The notes beneath the pieces were generated by a model that was not told where the DNA came from, searched no databases, and saw only the letters and a list, made by a program, of their open reading frames with translations. Below, piece after piece: positions 9,640 to 20,037 of a stretch of 64,000 nucleotides of DNA. Origin of the DNA: Dermacentor variabilis. Lineage: Eukaryota > Arthropoda > Arachnida > Ixodida > Ixodidae. The stretch is from assembly GCF_050947875.1 (NCBI RefSeq), contig NC_134571.1:231084024-231148023 (forward strand). Reading direction: 5' to 3'. A program made the translations under genes and the position numbers. Every line of letters begins with the position of its first letter. Position 1 is the stretch's first letter.

Positions 9640-11217
9640 TCGACCGAGACCGAGAAGAAAAGTGTGCGCAATGCAGCAGCTGTAAAGACAACCTACATGC
9701 TGCCTACATTAGGTGTACGTCCTTTCAAGAGCGTTGCCAGCTGCTGACACTGCTACCACGCAACCTAACCGTGAAATATGTGCAGGAAGTTATTCCAGAG
9801 GCAACGAGGTATGTTATCCAAAAATCCAAAAATCGAAGAAGATGGTGGATGAAGAAGGCGTATGGTCCTCACAGGAGAGATATACAAGATGTAAACTACA
9901 ACACGAAGACATTACCACCATTTTCAAATATTTCACCATTGATTAACTCGATTGCTCTAGACAGACATTGAACAAAAGGGATGTGAGAATCGAAAAGGAG
10001 GGAAAGAAGGATGGGTATCTAAACGCTTCATGACCCGGTCCTTGCGGGAAGCATTCCGCCTCTACAAGCAAGCTCACTCTGCCTCCCAGGTTGGCCTCCC
10101 AAAATTCATATCCTTGTGTCCTAAGTGGGTGAAATGCTCGCCACAGTGGCAAGTGTGTGTTTGCGTATGCTGTACAAACTTTCACTTCTGCCTCGTGGGT
10201 CTGCAGAATGTCTCCAGAAGGTCGCTTTCTCCCGATGATATGCAGAATCTCTGCGTATGCCAGGAACCTACTGCGTCGTGTTTCCTCAGGAATTGGGAGC
10301 ACTGTCCACAAGATGGCATTTTCACTTCAGAAAATATTGAAATGAGCAGCGAGGACGAGCTGTTGATTGCTTCATGGGAATACGGTGAGCTAGTTAAAAA
10401 ACTGACCGCTTCATCATTTATGAGAGAATTTCTAATAATGACCATGAAATGGATTCCCCACAACTATATCAGATCTGTGCAAACAAAAGCAATACGTGAA
10501 GAAAAACACAGCTGCGAGAGAGGTGCAATTGTTTTGCATTTTGATTTCGCCGAAAACTGGACAGTTGTGCTTCCAGACGCAGTACAAACGTACCATTGGC
10601 AGAAAAAGCAGGTCACTGTGTTTACTTGCGTTGTCATTTCAAGAAAATTGACTCGGAACTACGCCGTTATTTCCGACGATATGTCTCATGATTCAACTCA
10701 TGCATGCTTGGCTCTCGAAAATCAAAGCACACCTCGAAGACAACGCGCCAATCTACACCAAGATAACATATGTGAGCGACGAGGCTCCCGCTCACTTCAA
10801 GAATAAATATCAGTTTCATAAGCTACAACGCAGTGAAAAATCAAGAGACGAAATGGATGTTTTCGGCCACTGGACACAGCAAAAATGCTTGCAACGGCAT
10901 TAGTGGGCTTGTGAAACATCGAAGTGTGTGTGAAGCATCGAGCATGACACGACAACTTGTGGAAGCCTGCAAGTGAGGCCATACAAACAGCCAGTGGCTT
11001 TGTGGATGCAATTCAAGGAACGTTAAAGAACATCACCATTCTGGAGCTCCCACAGAGGGAGCTTGCAGACTTTGGCAAGATGAAGAAAGAAGAATGGAAA
11101 ACGGCAAAGAAAGTGCCTGGAGTTCAGATGCTCCACATGTGGAAGTACGTTCAATCAAATGAAGGCAGTGCATCCTACGTGGCCTCCACCGCTGCTTCGG
11201 AATGGAAAAGACTGTGA
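9640..11217 (+). pseudogene. Broken gene of an unnamed DDE-like (transposase-like) protein family
   Basis: Frames on the plus strand join into one protein-like series: RCQLLTLLPRNLTVKYVQEV (about 9735-9800), a region ending KRFMTRSLREAFRLYKQ, a cysteine-rich piece (QVCVCVCCTNFHFCL), then VLHFDFAENWTVVLPDAVQ, YHWQKKQVTVFTC and VISDDMSHDS in the 258-residue frame 10030-10806. A frameshift leads to YVSDEAPAHFKNKYQFHKL (10688-10903) and another to SATGHSKNACNGISGLVKH (about 10862-10915). Regularly spaced acidic residues in HFDFAENW, ISDD and VSDEAP resemble an RNase H-fold DDE core. I recognise the pattern as a recurrent uncharacterised invertebrate family but cannot name it. At least three frame breaks make it inactive. 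Terminal repeats were not found. Confidence 0.55.
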
Positions 11218-11584
11218 TCTGGTTTGGGCTTCGGGCTGGACAATATACTGTGCGCATACTGAAGTGAACTGCTGCTGTTTATTTCTTGTTACGATTTTCT
11301 GCATTGCAATCTGCTCGTAAAGCGGCATACCATTTGTAAATTGCGTCCCGATGCCGGCCAAAGTGCCGGCTTTGTCAGCATCTGTGCCCACGTTGACTCA
11401 GTGGAATGCCATTTGATGCCAATACCACAATTATCTCTTTAGCTAATATGCCAAATGTAACAGTATGTAATACTGCAAGTGCTCTATGTTGTTCATTCTT
11501 TTCATTGCATATAATCATCATTATCATAGGCAGGCGTTTATCTAGGATTCTTATTTTGGGAAGGTGCTTCCAAAACGTGGAGTG

Positions 11585-11597
11585 GTGTGTGTGTGTG

Positions 11598-11656
<59 letters not shown>
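11585..11656. repeat. (GT)n then (AT)n microsatellites
   Basis: A GT run near 11585-11601 is followed by an AT run from about 11605 to 11656. Frames of alternating Tyr and Ile across it are artefacts. It lies just beyond the 3' side of the minus-strand gypsy element. Confidence 0.95.
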
Positions 11657-11659
<3 letters not shown>

Positions 11660-11841
11660 ACAATGGGAGTGTTCGCCTAGCAGCACTAGTTCTAGGTTGT
11701 AGCGGTAGGCTGAAACTGGTCGGTGCTATACCGAAACGGGGAAGCAAGCAATTATCGTCTTCTCTTTCACCAGCACTATGTTCACTGCCCAGTGCCTCCA
11801 GTACAATCACTCCCCATCGAAAGAGTAGCCATCCTGGTGAC

Positions 11842-12306
11842 CTAAGGACAGGAGAACGCAGAGGGGTCGTGGCACTGCTTGAGCAGGGAGACGTGGACAA
11901 TTTCCTGGCCGTGACCATGCTGGTCGGAAGGCTCTTCCATTGGCTCGATGAGGTAGTTTACCGCAGATGTTTGCTTCAATACCCTATAAGGACCATGGTA
12001 CTTAGAGAGCAGCTTGGAGGAAAGGCCTGGAGGAGTAGAGGGCACCCACAACCAGACCAGTGAGCCAGGAGCAAAGCACATAACCTTAGTGGATGAATCG
12101 TGGCGATGCTTTTGGCGCCACTGGTCCTGGGATGTGAATGCATGAGCGAGCTGGCAAGATTCTTTGGCGAAAGCAGCCACTCTAGAAACAGTCGTCCACT
12201 CCGAAGCATCTGGCCAGTAAGGTAGAATCGTAACCATAGTGCACAAAGGTTCGTGTTCGTAAAGGAGAAAAAAAGGGGAGAACCCAGTGGTGCTTTGCGT
12301 GGCAGT
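11842..12306 (-). pseudogene. Gypsy integrase C-terminal part with GPY/F module
   Basis: After the RTE insert the minus strand resumes with STTGFSPFF and, in the 134-residue frame at 11842-12246, a long helical region and LSKYHGPYRVLKQTSAVNYL, the GPY/F module typical of gypsy integrases. It ends at a stop at 11842. Non-coding sequence to about 11700 may be the 3' untranslated part; no LTR is recognisable before the microsatellites. Confidence 0.78.
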
Positions 12307-12608
12307 ATTGTAAGCATTCAGATTCCAATGGTGGCCTGTCCGGAACCAGGGATTCTTAGCACCCTCTCCTTCATCGCAGGTCTGAGCCGCTGGGGTCAGT
12401 TGCTTTGCAGCTGCTGGGGACTGCGTGCCGGGGTTTGATTGTTGTATTCATATAGGAGGTTGCGGCCAAGTACTGCACCAGGGTGGCCAATCCTGCTCTG
12501 GTGAGGGAGTGCGTTACTGGTTCTGGTCACCGCGATCAGGCCGCACTCCAGGCCTTTTTGTGCATTATCAACACGCGGATTTTTTATTTCTTAATCCGGT
12601 GGAAAATT

Positions 12609-12682
12609 GCACGGCACCGGGATTCGAGCCACGGTCCTCTTGCACGCGAGGCGGATGCTATACCTCTACGCCACCGCTGCAT
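12609..12682 (-). repeat. tRNA-Ala-like head of RTE 5' UTR (inverted copy)
   Basis: Reverse complement of the tRNA-like segment at 61427-61500, with the A-box region (TGGCGTAGAGG) and B-box region (GGCTCGAATCC, one change). It sits at the inverted 5' end of the RTE copy and is too diverged for a functional tRNA. Confidence 0.7.
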
Positions 12683-12687
12683 TACTG

Positions 12688-15080
12688 ATGGGCGACTTCA
12701 ATGCCACGGTAGGCAAGAAGCAGACTGGACACGAGTCAGTGGGGGAATATGGCATAGGCTCTAGGAATAGCAGGGGAGAGTTATTAGTAGAGTTTGCAGA
12801 ACAGAATAATATGCGGATAATGAATACCTTCTTCCGCAATCGGGATAGCCGAAAGTGGATGTGGAGGAGTTCGAATGGCGAGACTAGAAATGAAATAGAC
12901 TTTATACTCTGCGCTAACCCTGGCATCGTACAAGATGCGGACGTGCTCAGCAAGGCGCGCTGCAGTGACCATAGGATGGTAAGAACTCGAATTAGCGTAA
13001 ACTTCAGGAGCGAACAGAAGAAACTGGTACATAAGAAGCCTATCAATGAGTTAACGGTAAGAGGGAAAATAGAGGAATTCCAGATCAAGCTACAGAACAG
13101 GTGTTCGGCTTTAACTCAGGAAGGGGACCTTAGTGTTGATGCAATGAATGACAATCTTGTGGGCATCATTAAGGAGTGTGCAGTAGAAGTCGGTGGTAAC
13201 TCCGTTAGACAGGATACCAGTAAGCTATCGCAGGAGACGAAAGATCTGATCAAGAAACGCCAATGTATGAAAGCCTCTAACTCTACAGCTAGAATAGAAC
13301 TGGCAGAACTTTCCAAGTTAATCATCTAGCATAAGACAGCTGACATAAGGAAGTATAATATGTATAGAATTGAACATGCTCTCGGGAACGGAGGAAGCCT
13401 AAAAACAGTGAAGAAGAAACTAGGAATAGGCAAGAATCAGATGTATGCGTTAAGAGACAAAGCCGCCAATATCATTACAAATATGCATAAGATCGTTCAA
13501 GTGGCTGAGGAGTTCTATAGAGATTTATACAGTACCAGTGGCACCCATGTCGATAATTGAGAGAATAGTCTAGAGGAATTTGAAATCCCACAAGTAACGC
13601 CGGAAGAAGTAAAGAAAGCCTTTGGAGCTATGCAAAGGGGGAAGGCAGCTGGTGAGGATCAGTTAACAGCAGATTTGTTGAAGGATGGTGGGCAGATTGT
13701 TCTAGAAAAACTGGCCACCCTGTTATGCAATGCCTCATGACTTCGAGCGTACCGGAATTTTGGAAGAACGCTAACATAATCCTAATCCATAAGAAAGGGG
13801 ACGCCAATGACTTGAAAAATTATAGACCGATCAGCTTACTGTCCGTTGCCTACAAAGTATTTACTAAGGTAATCGCAAATAGAATCCGAAACACCTTAGA
13901 CTTCTGTCAAACAAAGGACCAGGCAGGATTTCGTAAAGGCTACTCAACAATAGACCATATTCACATTATCAATCAGGTGATAGAGAGATGTACGGAATAT
14001 AACCAACCGTTATATATAGCTTTCATTGATTACGAGAAAGCGTTTGATTCAGTCGAAACCTCAGCAGTCATGGAGGCATTGCGGAATCAAGGTGTAGACA
14101 AGCCGTATGTAAAAATACTGAAAGATATATATAGCGGCTCCTCAGCCACTGTAGTCCTCCATAAATTAAGCAACAAAATCCAAATAAAGAAAGGCGTCAG
14201 GCAGGGAGATACGATCACTCCATTGCTATTCACAGCACGTTTACAGGAGGTATTCAGAGACCTGGATTGGGAAGAATTGGGGATAAGAGTTAATGGAGAA
14301 TACCTTAGTAACTTGCGATTCGCTGATGATATTGCCTTGCTTAGTAACTCAGGGGACCAACTGCAATGCATGCTCACTGACCTGGAGAGGCAAAGCCGAA
14401 GGGTGGGTCTAAAAATCTGCAGAAAACTAAAGTAATGTTTAGCGGTCTCGGAAGAGAACAGCCATTTACTATAGGTAGCGAGGCACTGGAAATGGTAAGG
14501 GAATACGTCTACTTAGGGCAGGTAATGACCGCGGATCCGGATCACGAGACTGAAATAATCAGAAGAATAAGAATGGGCTGGGGTGCATTTGGCAGGCATT
14601 CTCAGATGATGAACAGCAGGTTGCCATTATCCCTCAAGTGAAAAGTGTATAACTGCTGTGTCTTACCAGTACTCACGTACGGTGCAGAGACCTGGAGGCT
14701 TACGAAAAGGGTTCTGCTCAAATTGAGGACGACGCAATGAGCTATGGAAAGAAGAATGATGGGTGTATCATTAAGGGATAAGAAAAGAGCAGATTGGGTG
14801 AGGGAACAAATGCGAGTTAATGACATCTTAGTTGAAATCAAGAAAAAGAAATGGGGGGGGGGGCATGGGCAGGACATGTAATGAGGAGGGAAGATAACCG
14901 ATGGTCATTAAGGGTTACGGACTGGATTCCAAGGGAAGGGAAGCGTAGGAGGGGGCGGCAGAAAGTTGGGGGGGGGAGGATGAGGTTAAGAAGTTTGCAG
15001 GGACAACATGGCCAGATTTAGTACATGACCGGGGTAGTTGGAGAAGTATGGGAGAGGCCTTTGGGCCCTGTAGTGGGCGT
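12688..15080 (+). pseudogene. RTE endonuclease/reverse transcriptase (5' incomplete)
   Basis: Forward coding begins inside the endonuclease at LMGDFNATVG, followed by NEIDFILC and CSDHRMVRTRI, so the catalytic Asp/Asn and SDH motifs survive while the N-terminal Glu is lost. The RT follows: [49 protein letters not shown] (motif A), KKGVRQGDTITPLLF (motif B), NLRFADDIALLS (motif C, intact). The C-terminal part includes EYVYLGQVMTADPDHETEI and ends near 15080. Stops at 13327 and 13558, frameshifts near 13730 and 14420, and a stop at 14639 break it. Confidence 0.85.
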
Positions 15081-15117
15081 AACCAGGCTTATGATGATGA
15101 TGATGATGATTGTAAGC

Positions 15118-15990
15118 GTAGGTGATGATAGGGCAGAATGCGATCCTAATTCGAGTGGTCAGATGAAACATACATGGCTGACATGTTGCCAAGGGTGCGG
15201 TTGAAACGTTCTGTCATCCCATTAGTTTGAGGATGATATGCCGTGGTAGTGCAGTGAATGATGCGACATTCCTTTAGCAATGCTGAAATGAAGTTGGGGA
15301 GGAAAATGCGACCACGGTCGCTCAGTAATTCTCGAGGTGCTCCATGGCGTAAAATCAGCTCTTGAAGGAGAAAACGCGACATCTTTTGCTGTGGCAGATG
15401 CTAGGGCAGAAGTTTCAGCGTACCGGGTGAGGTGGCCAATAGCAACAATAACCCAGCGGTTGCTTGGAGTGTTGGGAAGCGGATTGTATAGGTCAGTGCC
15501 GACGTGGTCGGATGCGCGAGCATGACATGGTAAAGGTTGCAAGGAGCAGGTGGCATGTTGAGGTGGCGTCTTGCGTCATTGGGATATGTGGCAAGACCGG
15601 ACATACTGGCGAATGAAACGGTACACACCGCACCAGTAGTACCGAAGCTGGAGGTGAGAGTATGTCTTTAATACACCAGCGTGGCCGCATTGTGGATCAT
15701 CGTGGAATGTGGCGCAGATGTCGGAGTGGAGGTGTCGGGTTATAACAAGCAAGCAGTTGTGGCCGCTCAAATTGTAGTTGTGGTGGTGCAACAGGTTATC
15801 ACGAATGATGAAGTGCACGGCTTGACGACGGAGCATCCTAGAGATTGGCGCTGGCGACTGCCTAGACAGGAAGTCAATAACCAAAAGAACCATTGGTCTT
15901 TGCGCTGTTCTGAGGGCATGTCGGAAATGTTGAGGGCGAAGGCGCTGCAGGTGGAAATAGGCGAGTGGACAGGACCAGAGGGCAGGGGGG
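15118..15990 (-). pseudogene. Gypsy integrase zinc-binding and catalytic core
   Basis: An HHCC zinc-binding region reads [20 protein letters not shown] and ends VRSCHIS (about 15715-15590). The core has the first Asp region DHVGTDLYNPLP (near 15490), the second at SDRGRIFLPNF (about 15320) and the Glu in YHPQTNGMTERFNRTL (about 15210). All three catalytic acids are present, but the domain is spread over three frames. It stops at the 9-bp duplication 15109-15117, where the RTE insert begins; the remainder is at 11842-12306. Confidence 0.8.
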
Positions 15991-16057
15991 ACCTGGATAG
16001 AGCGTCTGCATCTGAATGCTTTCGGTCTGAGCGATAAACAATGTAGATGCCGTACTC

Positions 16058-16628
16058 TTATAGGCGCAATGCCCAGTGAGCGAGCTGTCCAGTTAGATCC
16101 TTTAGTGAAGATAACGAGCATAGGGCATGATGGTCGGTCACAATGTCAAATGGATGCCCATACTCATAAGGACAAAATTTTCCGATAGCCCAAATGATGG
16201 CCAAACATTCATTCTCAGTAACCGAGTAGTTCGCCTCGGCTTTGGTAAGGGTGCAGCTGGCATACATGACGACATACTCTTCGAAGCCATCCTTGTGTTG
16301 TGCAAGAACAGCGCCGAGCCCGGCACCACTAGCGTCCGTATGGATCTCAGTTGGAGCAGAGGGATCGAAGTGTCGCAGTACTGGAGGAGAGGTGAGAACG
16401 TGTCGCAATTCTTGTAATGCAGTGTCACACGCTGGGGCTGAATGCTCAAAACTGCCCTGAGAAGCTGCGTCAAGGGGGTGATGATAGCGGCAAAGTTACG
16501 GACAAAGCGTTGGAAATATGAGCATAGGCCGATGAAGCTGCGAAGCTCTTTCATGGTGGTTGGTTTAGGGAACTCGGATACAGCCCTAAGTTTCGTGGGG
16601 TCCGACAGTATACCGTCTTTTGAAACTA
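16058..16628 (-). pseudogene. Gypsy RT end and RNase H
   Basis: From the pogo-like insert at 16629 the minus frame reads [11 protein letters not shown], then [20 protein letters not shown] (end of RT and connection), then the RNase H domain: [19 protein letters not shown] (first catalytic Asp), [17 protein letters not shown] (Glu) and DIVTDHHAL (Asp). The 16058-16408 frame is open for 116 residues. A frameshift lies near 16408. It is followed downstream by the integrase zinc-binding region. Confidence 0.8.
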
Positions 16629-17722
16629 CCTTATTTACACGATTGTAAGTCAACCTATTTTTTTAAATGTGAAAATATGAAGCTTACAATCGAAACGAAA
16701 ACATGGCACCGCCAAAAAAGCGAGACCAACGAAATATCAGGGGAGCTACAACATAGTTACAATTTTGTGTTTGCTCTATGGCTCTACCCGTAGCTTTTCG
16801 CTATCCTGTGTGTTTGTTCGCTTTTCGGCAGGGTTTTTCAACATTTTTTAGTTTTACAGCGCACCCAACTCTCATGGGGGTGTGTTGATAGTTGATGGAA
16901 GTGCTGCTGTTCCATTCATGGTGGCACCCCCAGAACAGCTGTGCTTGCAGGTAGTATCGATAGTTCATGGAAGAGCAGACACCACTCACGCGTTTCTCTT
17001 TCCCTGCAGCTCTTAGAATGCTCTTAGTTTGACGCGTTCGACTCGACTGCCGGCTACATGCTATATCCATGCTTCCTCAGTCGTCATGTGTGTTCCAGGC
17101 CCACTAAACATTCGGCACTCATTCACAGCAGCGTTCAAGAGGGCTGCCATCCTTTACGCCTAAGAAACAAATCACTGTGCAGCGTGCCGCAAGTTCGACG
17201 TTTCTGAATGGGGGGTGTGAGAGTGGCCACTGCAGCGAAGCAGAATTTTCACCTGTGACGCCAAGCGAAGAATTTCTCACGGGCTAAAGTCTGGATGCTT
17301 TCCGGAGCTGTAGGCCAAGCTTGCGGCGTACGTCACTGAAACGTGTGATCAGTCCCTGCCTGTGATGTGCGACATAATCGTGAAACAAGCCCGGATCTTC
17401 GCCATTTAAGGACCTGCTCCGCCATGAGTACAACAAGTGGCTGGCGGCAGACCGCGAACTTACGACAACCGGACCTGTCAAAAGAGCCTCCTTGATGGCT
17501 GCTGTTCCACAAGATGTTGTGGTGCGGTCGTTTGCCAAATGTGGAATTTCACTGGGCAACAACGTACTGTGGGACCGTAGCAGAGATGACGATGGCAGCT
17601 ACTAATAAATTTTTGTTATAGAATGCACCCTCGGGTATGCTAAATTTTTTTTTCCCTGTCACACGCGATATGGGGGTGGGGTTGACTTACATTCGAGTCA
17701 ACTTACAATCATGTAAATACGG
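16629..17722 (+). mobile_element. Internally deleted pogo-superfamily transposon, copy 1
   Basis: TA target duplications are at 16627-16628 and 17723-17724. Ends are inverted repeats: left CCTTATTTACACGATTGTAA, right (reverse-complemented) CCGTATTTACATGATTGTAA, with more inverted GTAAGTC motifs inside. The 1094-bp body keeps the N-terminal DNA-binding part of a transposase, read forward from about 17105: IRHSFTAAFKRAAILY and EWPLQRSRIF with stops. The DDE core is absent. It interrupts the gypsy RT between two blocks that are continuous once it is ignored. A sister copy is at 40976-42182. Confidence 0.8.
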
Positions 17723-18349
17723 TACATGGCCGAGAATAGTAAGCGTGCGAGCGTCGAAGTGGCATTTCTTCAAATTTACAGTGGAACCCCGGTTATACGT
17801 CCCCCGGTTTTGCGATGACCCAAGTTTTACGATGGATTAGTGCAGTCCTGGCGAAGTCCCCATAGAAGCAATGCATTAAAAACCCCGGTTATCCGACGCA
17901 ATATTACGCCTGACCCACGTTATATGACGACCCTCGCGAAGCGCAGGACAAAGCACCGGATGAAAGAAAAATGCTGCAGGTCTCTTTCCTTGCTCCATCT
18001 CTCTGCGTGCGGAGTGCTTGACACCACTCGACCGGTTCGCTCCGGCGCAGCTTTCTTCCCTGCCTCGTTTCATCATTCGTTTCTCTCTCCCCCACCAGCA
18101 GCCGCCCGCGACACTTGCTGTGCTGAAATAGCGCCTTTTCTTCTCGACAATCACTTTCTGCCTCTCTTCTCGGCGGCATCGCCTCTCGTTGCGTTGGGGA
18201 AGCGTTTCTCTCCTTCCAGTTTCCCAGCAGCAGACCGCCGACAAGGTAGCACAGAGAGGCCTCGGTTTATCGCACCTGTTCTTCATCGTAATCCTAGTGA
18301 CCAGTGTTCAGCGGAGGTTTTGAATTTGTGTGGAGCAACGGGACGCACG

Positions 18350-19546
18350 ATGTTCCGAAAGCGGATAGTTCTGTCGCTTGGCGATAAGCTGAATATTATC
18401 GAGGAAGCTGAAAAGCGGCATGGAGCCGCGAAAGCCAGCATTGCCCGGGACCTTAAGATACATGAATCTTCGCTTAAGACGATCCTGGCAAACAAAGTGG
18501 TGATATTGCAGAATGCCAACAAGTTCGGGCTCAAGCGGAAAGCGGCAAAAGAAGGACAGCATGAGAAGTTAGAAAAATTTCTCAAGTGGCTGCATCAAGC
18601 ACGGAGCTCTGCGATCAACGTTGTGGGGTTCTCACACCCGCTCTTGGGACAAAGGAACCACAACACATTAGTGCAAACAATCACAAGGGCATTTATTGCA
18701 CCTTTCATAGATCAATGCCTGCTAGCCGGGTTGCTATCCACAAAACATGCCGATGGGCGCGCGACAAATCTAGGAAGTCCAACTCACCGCGACCGGATAG
18801 CGAGCGAATGTGTTCGCCCCATGCTGGATCCCAACGCCTGGTCGTTCGCGTGTACGGTCACGCGAACGGTGGCGCATTCGAAGGCGGCCACGCGAGACGG
18901 TCTCGCAGAAGCATGGTACGGTGCACGCGCGGCACGGCACGTCCGCACTGCCTGCTGTCCCGAACCAAAGAGAGCAAGTGCCTTGTCTTTCGGCGCCCAA
19001 GTAACCCCGCCTGTCGGCGGCGTTAGCAGCGCAACACTCGCGCCATCTCTCGTACAGCGCCTCAACCACTCTGACCGCCGCGGGCGCCAGGCCACGCGGC
19101 GAAGCCGGATTACAGGAGACGTGCTATGCGGGAAAAACATATCAGGGGACGCGTGAGAGTCGCGCATCCCCACAACGTTGACGGCACCATTATAAAAGAA
19201 AAGGTGGACCTTGGGTTTAAACCTCACCAAGACTTTCGCCGAGTACGTGGAGGCCGACGACAACGTTGCGATCTGCGGCGAGGTGTCGCTGGATGACGCC
19301 AGCGAGGATGCTTTGCCTAGTGCCGACACTGCTGCGACATCGGATGAGGACAACGATGACGCTACAGATGCCGTGCCTGTGCCTACCACATTCGCCGAGG
19401 TGCTACGGCACATAGATGGCGTCCAGAACTTCATCTGTTCACGCGATGCCGCAGAGGACCTCCTTTTGGACTTTGCCGAACTCGAGCGAAAGCTCTTGGT
19501 TCTTGGATCAAGCAAGGTCCAAAAGAAACTTACCGACTTTTTTTAA
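18350..19546 (+). pseudogene. Tigger transposase remnant lacking the DDE core
   Basis: Starting at ATG 18350, the protein has a pogo/CENP-B type N-terminal helix-turn-helix: LSLGDKLNIIEEAEKRHGAA then SIARDLKIHESSLKTIL. It runs into the linker FLKWLHQARSSAIN, where the element at 18624-19172 interrupts it. Beyond that it reads GTIIKEKVDLG, then jumps with a frame change to the C-terminal part TKTFAEYVEADDNV and an acidic stretch ending SSKVQKKLTDFF. About 250 residues including the catalytic triad are missing, so it could bind ends but not cut. The 438-residue frame 17840-19156 reads through element ends and is not a gene. Confidence 0.8.
18624..19172. mobile_element. 549-bp insertion with 8-bp duplication CAACGTTG
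   Basis: CAACGTTG occurs at 18616-18623 and 19173-19180. The element begins TGGGG and ends CCCCA, with subterminal CTCACAC/CTCACGC similarity. Ignoring the element and one duplication copy makes the Tigger coding sequence continuous from SSAIN into GTIIKEKV. An 8-bp duplication fits hAT-type transposition; TG...CA ends would also fit a solo LTR, but LTR duplications are usually 4-6 bp. No coding capacity. Confidence 0.75.
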
Positions 19547-19842
19547 ACTTTGCGCCGGCTGGCGGGAATCGCGGCAGTGGGTAGTGGAGTGCCGTAAAGG
19601 TTCGTTTGAATAAATCGTGATTGGTACCTGTGCTGCAGCATTAATTCTTATCGCATTTACTTTTTTGGTAATTTGGTTTTCCAAGCCCTGCAGAGTATGT
19701 GAGTAGTTTACATTGAAGTTTCTCGTAAATCTGTCACGCGAAATAAGTAGTATTTTTATAAGCATAATTTATGTTCAGATATTACGACACCCGCATTTTA
19801 CGACACTTTATCGGGGTCCCGAGAAAGTCGTATAATCGGGGT

Positions 19843-20021
19843 CAGTGGCGTAGCAACAGGGGGGGCCGGGGGGCCGTGGGCCCCGGGTGCAAGGGGCCAA
19901 TGAGGGGGGGGGGGTGTCATATACGTCTGAAGACACCCCTCTTTCCACCGGCTACACCCGGGGAGGGGGGTGACAAAAGACCTATGGGCCCCGGGTGCCA
20001 GACGACCTAGCTACGCCATTG
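19843..20021. mobile_element. 179-bp MITE with 8-bp duplication ATCGGGGT
   Basis: ATCGGGGT occurs at 19835-19842 and 20022-20029. The ends are CAGTGGCGTAGC and, reverse-complemented, CAATGGCGTAGC (11 of 12). The interior is G/C-rich with long G runs (GGGCCCCGGGTGC near both ends). It lies inside the right terminal repeat of the Tigger element. An 8-bp duplication with CAGTGGCGTAGC ends fits a hAT-type MITE. Confidence 0.85.
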
Positions 20022-20037
20022 ATCGGGGTTCCACTGT

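Larger units (their letters stand above)
12316..15108 (+). mobile_element. RTE non-LTR retrotransposon copy with inverted 5' part and 9-bp TSD
   Basis: ATTGTAAGC occurs at 12307-12315 and 15109-15117 and flanks the insertion. Bases 12316-12687 are the element's 5' untranslated region in reverse orientation (same sequence as 61427-61792). From about 12688 the element runs forward from inside the endonuclease to a (GAT)n tail at 15090-15108. About 410 bases around the inversion point, present at 61793-62203, are missing. This is the structure expected from twin priming during LINE insertion. Confidence 0.85.
17779..20036 (+). mobile_element. Tigger-like transposon with two nested small elements
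   Basis: TA duplications at 17777-17778 and 20037-20038 flank terminal repeats beginning CAGTGGAACCCCG on both ends; ignoring the MITE at 19843-20021 the match is 20 of 21 bases. Inside are a Tigger N-terminal domain (18350-18615), a nested 549-bp element (18624-19172), the continuation of the transposase, and an acidic C-terminal tail ending KKLTDFF at 19546. The DDE core is deleted near 19207. It is inserted in the gypsy RT and removing it restores that frame. Confidence 0.88.

Noticed and set aside
10182..10463. Minus-strand frame opposite the DDE-like pseudogene
   Set aside because: Antisense shadow of the conserved plus-strand protein.
11587..11700. Frames of alternating Tyr and Ile
   Set aside because: They are translations of the (AT)n microsatellite.
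12666..13088. 140-residue minus-strand frame (also near 31589-31918 and 62153-62608)
   Set aside because: The same antisense frame recurs in every RTE copy because it shadows the conserved endonuclease; no domain.
17840..19156. 438-residue plus-strand frame as a host gene
   Set aside because: It reads through the Tigger 5' end, the transposase N-terminus and the nested 549-bp element; only 18350-18615 is real transposase coding.
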